From Mycobacterium sp. GA-2829 (GTDB lineage: Bacteria; Actinomycetota; Actinomycetes; Mycobacteriales; Mycobacteriaceae), in assembly GCF_001499965.1 (NCBI RefSeq), contig NZ_LQIT01000001.1, positions 1 through 64,000 of the forward strand: 64,000 nucleotides of DNA, read 5' to 3'. How positions within the stretch are numbered: the first letter of the stretch is position 1; the number at the start of each line of letters is the position of its first letter. The notes beneath the pieces were generated by a model. It saw only the letters and a list, made by a program, of their open reading frames with translations, was not told where the DNA came from and made no database searches. The translations under genes and the position numbers were made by a program. This document shows positions 18,082 to 26,354 of the stretch, one piece after another.

Positions 18082-19518
18082 TTAAACGTCGTAGTACAGC
18101 GAGAACTCGTACGGATGAGGACGGATCTGGATCGGCATGATCTCGTTCTCCCGCTTGTAGGAGATCCAGGTCTCGATCAGATCCTCGGTGAACACCCCAC
18201 CCTCGGTGAGGTACTCGTGATCCTCTTCGAGCTTGTCGATCACCGCGGCCAGCGAGGTCGGCGCCTGCGGGATGCTGGCGGCCTCGTCCGGCGGCAGCTC
18301 GTAGAGGTCCTTGTCGACCGGGGCCATCGGCTCGATCTTCTTCTTGATGCCGTCGATACCGGCCATCAGCATCGCCGCGAACGCCAGGTACGGGTTGCCC
18401 GAGCTGTCCGGGCAGCGGAACTCGAGGCGCTTGGCCTTCGGGTTGTTGCCGGTGATCGGGATACGCACACACGCCGAGCGGTTGCGCTGGCTGTAGACCA
18501 GGTTGATCGGGGCCTCGTAACCCGGCACCAGACGCTTGTAGGAGTTCACCGTCGGGTTGGTGAACGCCAGCAGCGACGGGGCGTGGTGCAGGATGCCGCC
18601 GATGTAGTGGCGGGCCAGGTCGGACAGGCCCGCGTAGCCGGACTCGTCGTGGAACAGCGGCTGGCCGTCCTTCCACAGCGACTGGTGGGCGTGCATACCG
18701 GAGCCGTTGTCACCGAACAGCGGCTTGGGCATGAAGGTGACGGTCTTGCCGTTCTTCCACGCCGTGTTCTTGATGATGTACTTGAACAGCAGCACATCGT
18801 CGGCCGCGTGCAGCAGCGTGTTGAACTTGTAGTTGATCTCGGCCTGGCCGGCGGTGCCCACCTCGTGGTGGCCGCGCTCGAGGACGAACCCGGCGTTCTG
18901 CAGGTTGGTCGCCATTTCGTCGCGCAGGTCGACGTAGTGGTCGTACGGGGCGACGGGGAAGTAGCCACCTTTGGGGCGGACCTTGTAACCCAGGTTGGGG
19001 CTGCCGTCGGCCTCGAACGGTTCGCTGGTGTTCCACCAACCCGACACCGAGTCCACCTCGTAGGAGGTGCCGTTGATGCGCGAGTCGAAGGTCACCGAGT
19101 CGAAGATGTAGAACTCCGCCTCGGCGCCGAAGAAGCAGGTGTCGGCGATACCAGTGCTGGCCAGGTAGTTTTCCGCCTTGCGGGCCACGTTGCGCGGATC
19201 GCGGGAGTAGGCCTCGCGGGTGAACGGATCGTGCACGAAGAAGTTCATGTTGAGCGTCTTCGCGTGCCGGAACGGATCGATGCGCGCGGTCGCGGGGTCG
19301 GGCAGCAGCATCATGTCCGACTCGTGGATCGACTGGAAGCCGCGGACAGACGAGCCGTCGAACGCCAGTCCGTCTTCGAAGACGCTCTCGTCGAACGCCG
19401 AAGCCGGGATCGAGAAGTGCTGGACGACGCCGGGCAGATCGCAGAACCGAATGTCGACGTACTCGACGGATTCGTCCTTGATCTGCTTGATGATGTCGTC
19501 GGCCGTCTTATCTGCCAC
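18082..19518 (-). CDS. glnA1: Type I glutamine synthetase GlnA1
   Basis: A 478-aa dodecameric enzyme that makes glutamine from glutamate, ammonia and ATP, the same length as M. tuberculosis GlnA1. It shows [56 protein letters not shown] and the adenylylation site KDLYELPP, the Tyr of which is the GlnE target. The GTG start at 19518 follows AAAGGAGAG. It is a single-gene unit, ended by a UUCG-loop terminator and divergent from the RDD gene. In M. tuberculosis the orthologue is also partly exported and serves poly-glutamate/glutamine wall synthesis; that is family knowledge only. Confidence 0.97.
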   Translation of the reverse strand: MADKTADDIIKQIKDESVEYVDIRFCDLPGVVQHFSIPASAFDESVFEDGLAFDGSSVRGFQSIHESDMMLLPDPATARIDPFRHAKTLNMNFFVHDPFTREAYSRDPRNVARKAENYLASTGIADTCFFGAEAEFYIFDSVTFDSRINGTSYEVDSVSGWWNTSEPFEADGSPNLGYKVRPKGGYFPVAPYDHYVDLRDEMATNLQNAGFVLERGHHEVGTAGQAEINYKFNTLLHAADDVLLFKYIIKNTAWKNGKTVTFMPKPLFGDNGSGMHAHQSLWKDGQPLFHDESGYAGLSDLARHYIGGILHHAPSLLAFTNPTVNSYKRLVPGYEAPINLVYSQRNRSACVRIPITGNNPKAKRLEFRCPDSSGNPYLAFAAMLMAGIDGIKKKIEPMAPVDKDLYELPPDEAASIPQAPTSLAAVIDKLEEDHEYLTEGGVFTEDLIETWISYKRENEIMPIQIRPHPYEFSLYYDV

Positions 19519-19552
19519 TGAGTTCTCTCCTTTACTGGTAACCCGGGCGTTG

Positions 19553-19558
19553 ACGCTA
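19553..19558 (-). promoter_or_regulatory. Predicted glnA1 promoter -10
   Basis: TAGCGT on the minus strand, 34 nt before GTG 19518, giving a leader of about 28 nt with a good Shine-Dalgarno. TTGACG lies 20 bp further up (19579-19584), a somewhat long spacer. No clean GlnR site was recognised in the 147-nt gap. Confidence 0.4.
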
Positions 19559-19652
19559 GGGACACGATGTTGCACGGTCGTCAACCGCATGTTGCGCCGA
19601 AGTTACGGCGGAGCATCACACCCGGGCTCGAGGCGGGCGCGACCTGCCCGCC

Positions 19653-19658
19653 TATCCT
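19653..19658 (+). promoter_or_regulatory. Predicted -10 of leaderless RDD gene
   Basis: TATCCT ends 7 nt before ATG 19666, in the divergent region shared with glnA1. Confidence 0.5.
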
Positions 19659-19665
19659 CATCAGT

Positions 19666-20148
19666 ATGGCCCGCGCGCTCGGGTCCTGGCTGTCCGGTCC
19701 GGAATCCAACCGCGGACCCGGCGGCCCGGGCCAACCACCGAATGACTATCCGGGTCACCGGCTCGGTCTGCCCGACACCGGCCCCGGCTCGATCGCACGG
19801 TTCGGCCGCCGCGTCGCCGCCCTGCTGGTCGACTGGTTCATCGCCTACGGTCTGGCCGCACTCGCGATGACCGTCGGGTGGCTGTCGGTGGGCACGATGT
19901 CCACGGCGATCCTGCTGATCTGGTTCCTGCTGGGGGCGGTGTCGGTGCGGTTGTTCAGCTTCACCCCCGGCCAGTTCGCGCTCGGGCTGACCGTGGTGTC
20001 GATGGACGCCCGCGCCCACGTCGGCCTCGGCCGCGCGTTGCTCCGCGGGCTGTTGATCACGCTCGTCATCCCGGCGCTGTTCACCGACGCCGACCTGCGC
20101 GGCCTGCACGATCTGGCGACCAAGACCGCCGTCGTGCGCCGAACGTGA
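19666..20148 (+). CDS. RDD family membrane protein (Rv2219A-like)
   Basis: A 160-aa protein. A Gly/Pro-rich cytoplasmic N terminus (1-40) is followed by the RDD signature ARFGRRVAALLVDWFIAYG and hydrophobic segments at about 47-65, 73-95 and 128-140. The C terminus reads HDLATKTAVVRRT. RDD proteins are small membrane proteins, often of unknown function; some are cation antiporters. The stop codon TGA (20146-20148) lies inside the first 61-bp palindromic repeat, so the last codons come from the repeat. In M. tuberculosis the neighbours would be glnA1 and the DUF4191 gene; here about 2.9 kb is inserted before the latter. Confidence 0.87.
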   Translation: MARALGSWLSGPESNRGPGGPGQPPNDYPGHRLGLPDTGPGSIARFGRRVAALLVDWFIAYGLAALAMTVGWLSVGTMSTAILLIWFLLGAVSVRLFSFTPGQFALGLTVVSMDARAHVGLGRALLRGLLITLVIPALFTDADLRGLHDLATKTAVVRRT

Positions 20149-20198
20149 GCTTCGGCTCGAGAAATCGCGCGGAACTCGCGCACGAGCTCACGCTCGGC
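20138..20198. repeat. 61-bp palindromic REP/MITE-like repeat, copy 1
   Basis: Identical to copy 2 at 57 of 61 positions. Its ends are inverted repeats: GCCGAACGTGAGCT (20138-20151) against AGCTCACGCTCGGC (20185-20198), pairing at 13 of 14. A second inner stem (GCTCGAG/CTCGCGC) can form. The stop codons of the two convergent genes, RDD (20146-20148) and nuclease (20188-20190), lie in mirror-image positions in the two arms. Confidence 0.88.
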
Positions 20199-21039
20199 CG
20201 GCTGCGGCGAGTGCGGCCTCGGTGCGGCCGACAATGATCGCCGGCCGGTACCGCAGCATCTCGGCGTTGACGTGGACGATGCGCCAACCCAGCGCCGCGA
20301 GCCGGGCCCGTCGCTCGAGGTCGCGGTCGCGGACCGTCGGGTCGGTCCAGTGCTGCGGCCCGTCGTACTCGACGCCGACCTTCCACCGCAGGTAACCCAT
20401 GTCGATGCGGCCGACGAAGTCGTAATGGTCGTACACCTCGATCTGGGTGTGGGTCGGGCGCATCCCGGCGGTGGTGAGGATCAGGCGGGTGCGCGTCTCT
20501 TGCGGGGACTCCGCTCCGCCGTCCGACAGCGCCAGCGCGCGGCGCAGCTGCACGACGCCGCGGGCGCCCCGATGACGGTCGACCAGGGTCTGGACGTCGT
20601 CGACCGGTAGCCGCGTCGCCTGTCGGAGTGCGTCGAGGCGGATGACCGCCAGGGTGAGTCCTTTTCGGCGGCCGAGGTCGAAGGCGGTGCGGGCCGGCGT
20701 CGTCGTCGGAATGCCTCGCACGCGGCAGATCTCGCCGTCGGTGAGGGTGTCGCTGTGCAGCAAGATGCCCGCGGTCTTGTGCCTGCTCGGCTGGTTGAGC
20801 TCGGCGGGCAGGGCCGCGTCGATCCACTTCGTCCCGTGCAGCGCCGCGGCCGACAGCCCGGCCGCGGTCGCGCGTCGGCCCGACCAGAGCCACGCGCCGA
20901 CGGCTTTGTCGACCGGCGTGATCGCCTGCCCCTTCGGCACGTACACGTTGCGGAACAACGGGTCGTGGCGGGTCGCCAACTGGTACCGGTTGACGGCTCC
21001 GGCCGCCAGCGCTTCGGTGCCGAGGAACGGGTAGTGCAC
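20188..21039 (-). CDS. DUF559/Vsr-like endonuclease-domain protein
   Basis: A 283-aa protein from GTG 21039. The N terminus (NRYQLATRHDPLFRNVYVPKG) resembles the winged-helix region of AbiEi-type proteins. The C-terminal 110 residues look like a PD-(D/E)xK nuclease of the DUF559/Vsr kind: GRIDMGYLRWKVGVEYDG then QHW and a final GWRIVHVNAEM strand. It is bracketed by 61-bp palindromic repeats; its stop codon lies in copy 1 and its start 41 nt from copy 2. The gene is absent between Rv2219A and Rv2219 in M. tuberculosis, to my memory. The function is unproven: repair, defence, or helping the flanking repeats move. Confidence 0.8.
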   Translation of the reverse strand: MHYPFLGTEALAAGAVNRYQLATRHDPLFRNVYVPKGQAITPVDKAVGAWLWSGRRATAAGLSAAALHGTKWIDAALPAELNQPSRHKTAGILLHSDTLTDGEICRVRGIPTTTPARTAFDLGRRKGLTLAVIRLDALRQATRLPVDDVQTLVDRHRGARGVVQLRRALALSDGGAESPQETRTRLILTTAGMRPTHTQIEVYDHYDFVGRIDMGYLRWKVGVEYDGPQHWTDPTVRDRDLERRARLAALGWRIVHVNAEMLRYRPAIIVGRTEAALAAAGRA

Positions 21040-21080
21040 GCCGATAAGACGCCGTCACGCCCGGCGCAGGTTCCATCCCC

Positions 21081-21141
21081 GCCGAACGTGAGCTTCTTCT
21101 CGAGAAATCGCGCGAAACTCGCGCACGAGCTAACGCTCGGC
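21081..21141. repeat. 61-bp palindromic REP/MITE-like repeat, copy 2
   Basis: Same orientation as copy 1, 943 bp away, with four mismatches. The terminal arms GCCGAACGTGAGCT and AGCTAACGCTCGGC pair at 12 of 14. It lies between the nuclease start and the stop codon of the amidohydrolase gene, which begins 2 bp after the repeat. Confidence 0.88.
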
Positions 21142-21142
21142 G

Positions 21143-22957
21143 TCAAGCTTCGTGGCGGATCTGCCCGTTCATCATCGTCAGCGTGACCATCGCCTGGTGG
21201 ATGTCGTGCGGATCGATCTCGAAGATGTCGCGATCCAACACGATCAGATCCGCCAGCTTGCCCACCTCGATCGAGCCGACCTTGTCGTCCAGCCGGATCT
21301 GATAGGCCGCGCCGAGGGTGTTCGCATGCACGGCCTCGGCGACCGTCAGCTTCTCGTCGGCCGGTTCGAGGACCGCCGCATTCGCGTCCTGAACCAGCTG
21401 ACGCGTCACCCCGACCTGGATCGAGTCCAGCGGTTTGTACGTCGAGAAGTACCCGGCGGCCGGCCAGTCGGTGCCCAGCGAGATGCGCCCACCGGACTTC
21501 AGCACGGCCTGCGGCCGGTACATCAGCTCCTTGCGCGGCGACCCATAGCGCGCGCCCATGTTCTCGATGGTGTCGGGGTCGGCCGACATCCAGTTGGCCG
21601 AGAACTGCGCGACGACGCCGAGCTCGCCGAAGCGGGGGTTGTCGCTGTCCTCGACGAACACCAGGTGGGCGACGGCGTGGCGGCGGTCTCGCGGGGGATT
21701 GGCGGCGATCGCGCGTTCGATGGCGTCGAGCGCGACCCGCGCGGTGCGCTCACCGCAGGCGTGCACGTGCACGTCGTAGCCGGCGGCGTCGACGGCGCCG
21801 ATCAGCTGATGCCACTGCTCCTCGGTGAACGGTGAACCGCCGGTGGAGTCCGGCTTGTCGGCATAGGGCTCGATCAGCCACGCGGTGTAACCGCCCTGGG
21901 TGCCGTCGCCGACGATCTTGACCACGTCGACCGACACCAGGTCCCCGGAGATCTCACCGCGGATCGTGTTGAGCGCGTCGACGGCTCCATCGACCGGCGC
22001 CGAACGCACCGAATACGACGCCACCACCCGGAACGGCAGCTGACCGCGCTGTTCGACGTCGGTGTAGAGCCGCAGCAGCGCGGCCTGATCGTCGCCGATC
22101 GGCGGCACGCCGGCGTCGAACACCGAGGTGATGCCCGCCGCCGACGCCTTCGGCAGCCAGGCCTCCATCAGCTCGCCCATGGTGTCGGGGGAGATCGGCT
22201 CGACGGCGTTGACCAGGCCGAGTACGGCGTTCACCTCGAGGATGTAGCCGGTGGGGTCGCCGTTCGCGTCGCGCGCGTAGTAGCTGAAGCCGGGGATCGG
22301 ATCGGGGGTGTCGCGGGTGACGCCTGCGATCTCGAGCGCCTTGCTGTTCGCCCACAGGCTGTGCCCGTCGATGGCGAAGAAGAATGCGGGACGGTCGGGG
22401 ACGACGCGGTCGAGGTCCCCACGGGTGGGGCCGTCGGGGCCGAACATGTCCACGCGCCAACCGAATCCGCGGATCGGGCCGTTCGGATTGGCCTGGGCGT
22501 ACTGCTCGATGGCGCGCAGCGCATCCTCGCCGGTGGGCACCTGGAGGTCGACGCCGGAGGTGAGGAACGCGCCGAGGAACGGGTGCGTGTGGCCCTCGAC
22601 GAACCCGGGCATCAGCAGCTTGCCGCCGAGGTCGACGACGCGGGTGGCCGGGCCCGCGAGTGCCATCGCACCGGGTTCGTCGCCGACGTAGGTGATCGTG
22701 TTGCCCTTGACGGCCACCGCCTGCGCCCACGGCTGCGGACCCGCGACCGTGTAGACCCTGCCGTTGCGGAACACGAAGTCCGCCGGATCGTCGCCGGCGG
22801 CCGACGAGGTCGCCGGACCGGGGGACTGGGAGGTGGTGGAACAGGCCGTCATCGCGGTGGCGGCGGCCACGGTCGCGGCGGCGCGTAACACCGTCCGGCG
22901 GCTGGGGCGGTCACCGAACCGCACGAAGTGGGGCGCCCATTCACACGCTGTGCACAT
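21143..22957 (-). CDS. Tat-exported lipoprotein amidohydrolase (YtcJ-like)
   Basis: A 604-aa metal-dependent hydrolase of the amidohydrolase-3 family. The N terminus carries a twin-arginine signal (RPSRRTVLRAAATVAA) ending in a lipobox, MTAC (Cys about 39), so it should be folded in the cytosol, exported by Tat and lipid-anchored. The metal site is GFVEGHTHP; further ligands probably lie in VHVHACGERT and LGTDWP. Family members hydrolyse amides or esters of varied compounds; the substrate cannot be told. It is part of the insertion with the nuclease. ATG 22957 is preceded by a GATAAT box at leaderless spacing. Confidence 0.88.
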   Translation of the reverse strand: MCTACEWAPHFVRFGDRPSRRTVLRAAATVAAATAMTACSTTSQSPGPATSSAAGDDPADFVFRNGRVYTVAGPQPWAQAVAVKGNTITYVGDEPGAMALAGPATRVVDLGGKLLMPGFVEGHTHPFLGAFLTSGVDLQVPTGEDALRAIEQYAQANPNGPIRGFGWRVDMFGPDGPTRGDLDRVVPDRPAFFFAIDGHSLWANSKALEIAGVTRDTPDPIPGFSYYARDANGDPTGYILEVNAVLGLVNAVEPISPDTMGELMEAWLPKASAAGITSVFDAGVPPIGDDQAALLRLYTDVEQRGQLPFRVVASYSVRSAPVDGAVDALNTIRGEISGDLVSVDVVKIVGDGTQGGYTAWLIEPYADKPDSTGGSPFTEEQWHQLIGAVDAAGYDVHVHACGERTARVALDAIERAIAANPPRDRRHAVAHLVFVEDSDNPRFGELGVVAQFSANWMSADPDTIENMGARYGSPRKELMYRPQAVLKSGGRISLGTDWPAAGYFSTYKPLDSIQVGVTRQLVQDANAAVLEPADEKLTVAEAVHANTLGAAYQIRLDDKVGSIEVGKLADLIVLDRDIFEIDPHDIHQAMVTLTMMNGQIRHEA

Positions 22958-22964
22958 CCGCGGA

Positions 22965-22970
22965 ATTATC
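22965..22970 (-). promoter_or_regulatory. Predicted -10 of leaderless amidohydrolase gene
   Basis: GATAAT on the minus strand ends 7 nt before ATG 22957. The first base departs from TANNNT, but the rest is a strong match to the -10 consensus. Confidence 0.4.
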
Positions 22971-23008
22971 GCGGGCGTCAGCTCGAAATCAGGTTTTCGA
23001 CGCGCCGG

Positions 23009-23761
23009 TCAGCGCCTGCGGACTGTGCGCTGCACCCCGCGCATCTTCGCCTGCGCGGGCATGGGGCCCTTCGGCATCGCCGCGGGCCCGATCTTGGTGC
23101 CGAGGGCGACCAGCCGCGACTCCAGCGCGTCGATCTGCTTGACGGTGATGTTGGCGGGCAGCTTGTTGAGGTGGCGTTCGAGCTTGGCCAGCGGGACCTC
23201 ACCGTCGGCGTTGCCGACGATGACGTCGTAGATCGGGGTGTCGCCGACGAGGCGGGCGGTGCGCTTCTTCTCCTGGGCGAGCAGCGGCTTGACCCGGCCG
23301 GGGTTGCCCTCGCCGACGAAGATCACGCCGGGCCTGCCGATCACCCGGTGCACCGCGTCGAAGTGGCCCGTCGCCGCCACACCCGGGGTGACCCGCCATT
23401 TCCCGCGTAGGTTGTCCAGCGCCCACGCCGCGGCCCCGGTCTGACCCTCGGCCTTGCGGTACACCGACTTCTGCGCCCGGCGGCCGAAGATGATGAACGC
23501 GACCAGCGCGCCGAGGATGATGCCGAGCGGGATCAGCGTGTACATCGTGAACCCGCCCGCGAGGACGCCGATGGTGACCGACACCGCGACGATCAGGACG
23601 AACGCGCCGATCATGTACGGCAGCAGCCGCTTGTCCTCTTTGCGCTGGATCTGGAACGCCTGCCAGAGCTGACTGCGCCGTTGCTTCGACGCGGCTTTGC
23701 GGGCGGCCTTCGCCTCGGCTTTGGCAGCCTTGGTAGCGGCGGTGTTGCGGGTCTTGGCCAT
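23009..23761 (-). CDS. DUF4191 membrane protein (Rv2219-like)
   Basis: A 250-aa protein of unknown function, conserved in actinobacteria. It has an Ala/Lys-rich N terminus (1-35), then two membrane segments at about 49-70 and 74-95, then a soluble domain with GKWRVTPGVAATGHFDAVHRV and a C terminus rich in Arg. It lies directly downstream of lipA, and this pairing is conserved in M. tuberculosis, which suggests a link to lipoate metabolism or only shared transcription. GAGGGT directly abuts ATG 23761, and TATCCT precedes it at 6 nt, so a leaderless start is more likely. Confidence 0.85.
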   Translation of the reverse strand: MAKTRNTAATKAAKAEAKAARKAASKQRRSQLWQAFQIQRKEDKRLLPYMIGAFVLIVAVSVTIGVLAGGFTMYTLIPLGIILGALVAFIIFGRRAQKSVYRKAEGQTGAAAWALDNLRGKWRVTPGVAATGHFDAVHRVIGRPGVIFVGEGNPGRVKPLLAQEKKRTARLVGDTPIYDVIVGNADGEVPLAKLERHLNKLPANITVKQIDALESRLVALGTKIGPAAMPKGPMPAQAKMRGVQRTVRRR

Positions 23762-23765
23762 ACCC

Positions 23766-24713
23766 TCAGGATACGGGTGGCGTCGCGGCCTCTTTCAGCC
23801 GCGCAGCCTGCGCGTACAACCGGCCAGCCCGATACGACGACCGCACCAGCGGACCCGAGAGCACCCCGGCGAAGCCGAGGCCCTCGGCGTACTCCGCGAA
23901 CTCGACGAACTCCTCCGGCTTCACCCAGCGTTCGACGGGGTGGTGGCGCGGCGACGGGCGCAGGTACTGGGTGATCGTGACGATGTCGCACCCCGCCTCG
24001 TGCAGGTCGACCAGCGCGGTGCGCACCTCGTCGGGGGTCTCGCCCATGCCGAGGATCAGGTTGGATTTGGTGACCAGGCCGTCGGCGCGCGCGGCGGTCA
24101 GCACCCCGAGGCTGCGCTCGTAGCGGAACGCGGGCCGGATCCGCTTGAAGATGCGCGGCACCGTCTCGACGTTGTGCGCCAACACTTCCGGACGCGAGTC
24201 GAACACCTGCTGGAGTTGCCCGGGGTCGCCGTTGAAGTCGGGGATCAGCAGTTCGACACCGGTGTTGGGGTTGAGCCGTTTGATCTCGCGGACCGTCTCG
24301 GCGTACAGCCAGGCACCGCCGTCGGGCAGGTCGTCGCGGGCGACGCCGGTGACCGTCGAGTACCGCAGACCCATCGCCTGCACGCTCTCGGCGACGCGGC
24401 GCGGTTCGTCACGGTCGAGTTCGGCGGGTTTGCCGGTGTCGATCTGGCAGAAGTCGCAGCGCCGGGTGCACTGTTCGCCGCCGATCAGGAAGGTGGCCTC
24501 GCGGTCCTCCCAACATTCGAAGATGTTGGGGCAGCCGGCCTCTTCACAGACCGTGTGTAGACCCTCGCGCTTGACCAGCGACTTGAGCTCTTTGTACTCC
24601 GGACCCATCTTGGCCCTGGTCTTGATCCACGGGGGTTTGCGCTCGATCGGCGTCTGGGCGTTGCGCACCTCGAGACGCAGCAGCTTGCGACCTTCAGGAG
24701 GAGTGACTGTCAC
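23766..24713 (-). CDS. lipA: Lipoyl synthase
   Basis: A 315-aa radical-SAM enzyme that inserts two sulfur atoms into protein-bound octanoate. The auxiliary iron-sulfur cluster Cys motif is [12 protein letters not shown] (C-x4-C-x5-C), and the SAM cluster motif is CTRRCDFC (CxxxCxxC). The conserved C-terminal RSSY follows at about residues 292-295. The GTG start at 24713 begins 10 nt after the lipB stop and has no Shine-Dalgarno, but TAGCAT lies 7 nt upstream. It acts after LipB on DlaT, the E2 lipoyl carrier encoded nearby. Confidence 0.97.
   Translation of the reverse strand: MTVTPPEGRKLLRLEVRNAQTPIERKPPWIKTRAKMGPEYKELKSLVKREGLHTVCEEAGCPNIFECWEDREATFLIGGEQCTRRCDFCQIDTGKPAELDRDEPRRVAESVQAMGLRYSTVTGVARDDLPDGGAWLYAETVREIKRLNPNTGVELLIPDFNGDPGQLQQVFDSRPEVLAHNVETVPRIFKRIRPAFRYERSLGVLTAARADGLVTKSNLILGMGETPDEVRTALVDLHEAGCDIVTITQYLRPSPRHHPVERWVKPEEFVEFAEYAEGLGFAGVLSGPLVRSSYRAGRLYAQAARLKEAATPPVS
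23768..23773 (-). promoter_or_regulatory. Predicted -10 of leaderless DUF4191 gene
   Basis: TATCCT on the minus strand, within the last codons of lipA, ends 6 nt before ATG 23761. lipA read-through is also possible, since only 4 nt separate the genes. Confidence 0.45.
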
Positions 24714-24714
24714 T

Positions 24715-24756
24715 GTGTAGATGCTACGCCGGAGGCGTAGGTGTAGATGCTACGCC
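24715..24756. repeat. 26-bp-period partial tandem duplication at the lipB-lipA junction
   Basis: The 16-mer GTGTAGATGCTACGCC occurs at 24715-24730 and again at 24741-24756, a period of 26 bp. Between them, CTACGCC-GGA-GGCGTAG can form a small hairpin. Each copy carries TAGCAT on the minus strand, so the presumed lipA -10 element is doubled. The lipB stop codon lies in the copy nearer lipA. Confidence 0.85.
24721..24726 (-). promoter_or_regulatory. Predicted -10 of leaderless lipA
   Basis: TAGCAT ends 7 nt before GTG 24713. Its first three bases are the TAG stop codon of lipB. A second TAGCAT sits 26 bp further upstream (24747-24752). Confidence 0.5.
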
Positions 24757-25419
24757 CGACAGTGCGAGCCGCCCGTCCAGCGCATCGCAGACCCGTTGTG
24801 CGACGGCGTCGGTGACCTCCGCGACGGTGACCCGGCGGCCCAGTTCGGCGGTGAGTGACGTCACGCCCGCGTCGGCGATGCCGCACGGCACGATCGCCGA
24901 GAACGCCGACAGGTCGCAGTCGCAGTTGAGGGAGAACCCGTGCAGCGTCGTCCCGCGGGACACCCGGATGCCGATGGCGCCGATCTTGCGGGCCGGCCGC
25001 GGCCCGTCGGCGGGCAACCACACCCCGGACCGGCCCTCGACCCGTCCCGCGGGCAGGCCGAGTTCGGTGCACACCGCGATCAGCGCCTCCTCGACGCGGC
25101 GCACGAAGTTCACCACGTCCAGCGGTTCGGCCAGCCCGATGATCGGGTAGCCGACGAGTTGTCCGGGCCCGTGCCAGGTGATCTTGCCGCCCCGGTCGGT
25201 GTCGACGACGGGCGTGCCGTCGACGGGTCGCTCGTGGGGTTCGGTGCGCTTACCCGCGGTGTAGACCGACGGGTGCTGCAGCAGCAGGAGCGTGTCCGGG
25301 CCGCCGGCCACGCGCGCGTCGAGGAGGCGGCGCTGCTGCTCCCAGGCGTCCACGTAGTCGACGGTGCCCAGCCGCCGCACCTCAACCGCGACCGCCGACG
25401 ACCTGATCGAACTCGCCAT
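24724..25419 (-). CDS. lipB: Octanoyltransferase (lipoyl(octanoyl) transferase)
   Basis: A 231-aa enzyme that moves octanoate from acyl carrier protein to lipoyl domains, the first step of lipoate synthesis. The family signature is [17 protein letters not shown], the catalytic Lys is in [14 protein letters not shown], and the acyl-enzyme Cys is in [10 protein letters not shown] or IVPCGI (the latter holds the catalytic Cys in M. tuberculosis LipB). The C-terminal tail [10 protein letters not shown] comes from the 26-bp duplication, so the protein's end was probably altered by it. ATG 25419 has a TAGCGT box at leaderless spacing. Confidence 0.96.
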   Translation of the reverse strand: MASSIRSSAVAVEVRRLGTVDYVDAWEQQRRLLDARVAGGPDTLLLLQHPSVYTAGKRTEPHERPVDGTPVVDTDRGGKITWHGPGQLVGYPIIGLAEPLDVVNFVRRVEEALIAVCTELGLPAGRVEGRSGVWLPADGPRPARKIGAIGIRVSRGTTLHGFSLNCDCDLSAFSAIVPCGIADAGVTSLTAELGRRVTVAEVTDAVAQRVCDALDGRLALSGVASTPTPPA

Positions 25420-25426
25420 GTGCTCG

Positions 25427-25432
25427 ACGCTA
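25427..25432 (-). promoter_or_regulatory. Predicted -10 of leaderless lipB
   Basis: TAGCGT on the minus strand ends 7 nt before ATG 25419, in the 17-nt gap after the epimerase-like gene. Confidence 0.5.
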
Positions 25433-25436
25433 CTCG

Positions 25437-26348
25437 TCAGGCGTCGCGCGGGCCGGTGACGTAGGCCAGGGCCTCACCGACGGTGTTGTGGTGGAACGCG
25501 AAGCCGGCGTTCTCCAGCGCGGCGGGGATGGCGCGCTGACCGCCGAGCAACCCCTCGTCCGCGAACTCGCCGAGCAGCCCGCGCAGGGCGAAGCCGGGCA
25601 CCATCAGCGGGGTCGGCCGGTTGACCGCACGGCCCAGCGCGGTGGTGAACTCCGCGTTGGTCACCGGGGCCGGGCCGGTGAGGTTCAGCGGTCCGGACAC
25701 CTCATCGTGGTTGATCGCGAACAGCATCGCGCGGACCTGGTCCTCGAGGCTGATCCACGGCATGTACTGCCTGCCGTTGCCCAGCCGCGCTCCGAGACCC
25801 AGGCTGAACAGCGGCCGCAGCCGCGCCAGCATGCCGCCCGAAGGGGAGAGCACCAGACCCGTGCGCAGCAGCACCACGCGGGCGCCGTCGGCCGAGGCCG
25901 CCGCCGTCGCCGCCTCCCAGTCCACGCACAACTGCGCGAGGAAACCGTCGCCCGCGGGGCCGGATTCGTCGGTGACCCGCCCGCGGGTGTCGCCGTAGTA
26001 GCCGACCGCGCTGGCGTTGACCAGCACCGGCACGCCCGCCTCGGCGACGGCGTTGGCCAGTACCTCGGTGGGCGTGATGCGACTGTCGCGCAGGCTCTGT
26101 TTGAACGAGCCCGACCAGCGCCGCTGCCCGACGTTGACCCCGCACAGGTTGACGACGGCGTCGACCCCGCGCAGTGCACCGGGGTCGAAGTCGCCGCTGT
26201 CGGGGTTCCAGAACAACTCGTCGGCGTTCGACGGGGCCCGGCGCACGATCCGCACGACCCGACGGTCGGCGGATCGCAGCGCCGAGACCAACGCCGAACC
26301 GAGCAGCCCCGAAGAGCCCGCTATCGCGATCGCGGCGGCGTCAGTCAC
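25437..26348 (-). CDS. TIGR01777/SDR39U1-type epimerase-like protein (Rv2216-like)
   Basis: A 303-aa extended short-chain dehydrogenase/reductase. The nucleotide-binding motif is [29 protein letters not shown] and [11 protein letters not shown] (YxxxK is replaced, as in this subfamily) are typical, and the C-terminal DUF1731-like part ends [12 protein letters not shown]. Its reaction is unknown; plant and bacterial members are called cell-division inhibitor or epimerase by weak similarity. The GTG start at 26348 lies 6 nt after the dlaT stop, so the two are co-transcribed, as in M. tuberculosis (Rv2215-Rv2216). Confidence 0.9.
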   Translation of the reverse strand: MTDAAAIAIAGSSGLLGSALVSALRSADRRVVRIVRRAPSNADELFWNPDSGDFDPGALRGVDAVVNLCGVNVGQRRWSGSFKQSLRDSRITPTEVLANAVAEAGVPVLVNASAVGYYGDTRGRVTDESGPAGDGFLAQLCVDWEAATAAASADGARVVLLRTGLVLSPSGGMLARLRPLFSLGLGARLGNGRQYMPWISLEDQVRAMLFAINHDEVSGPLNLTGPAPVTNAEFTTALGRAVNRPTPLMVPGFALRGLLGEFADEGLLGGQRAIPAALENAGFAFHHNTVGEALAYVTGPRDA

Positions 26349-26354
26349 CGGGCG

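Noticed and set aside
19519..19665. A GlnR operator upstream of glnA1.
   Set aside because: GTAAC followed by GTTGAC is present, but the spacing and second half-site do not match the expected pair well enough.
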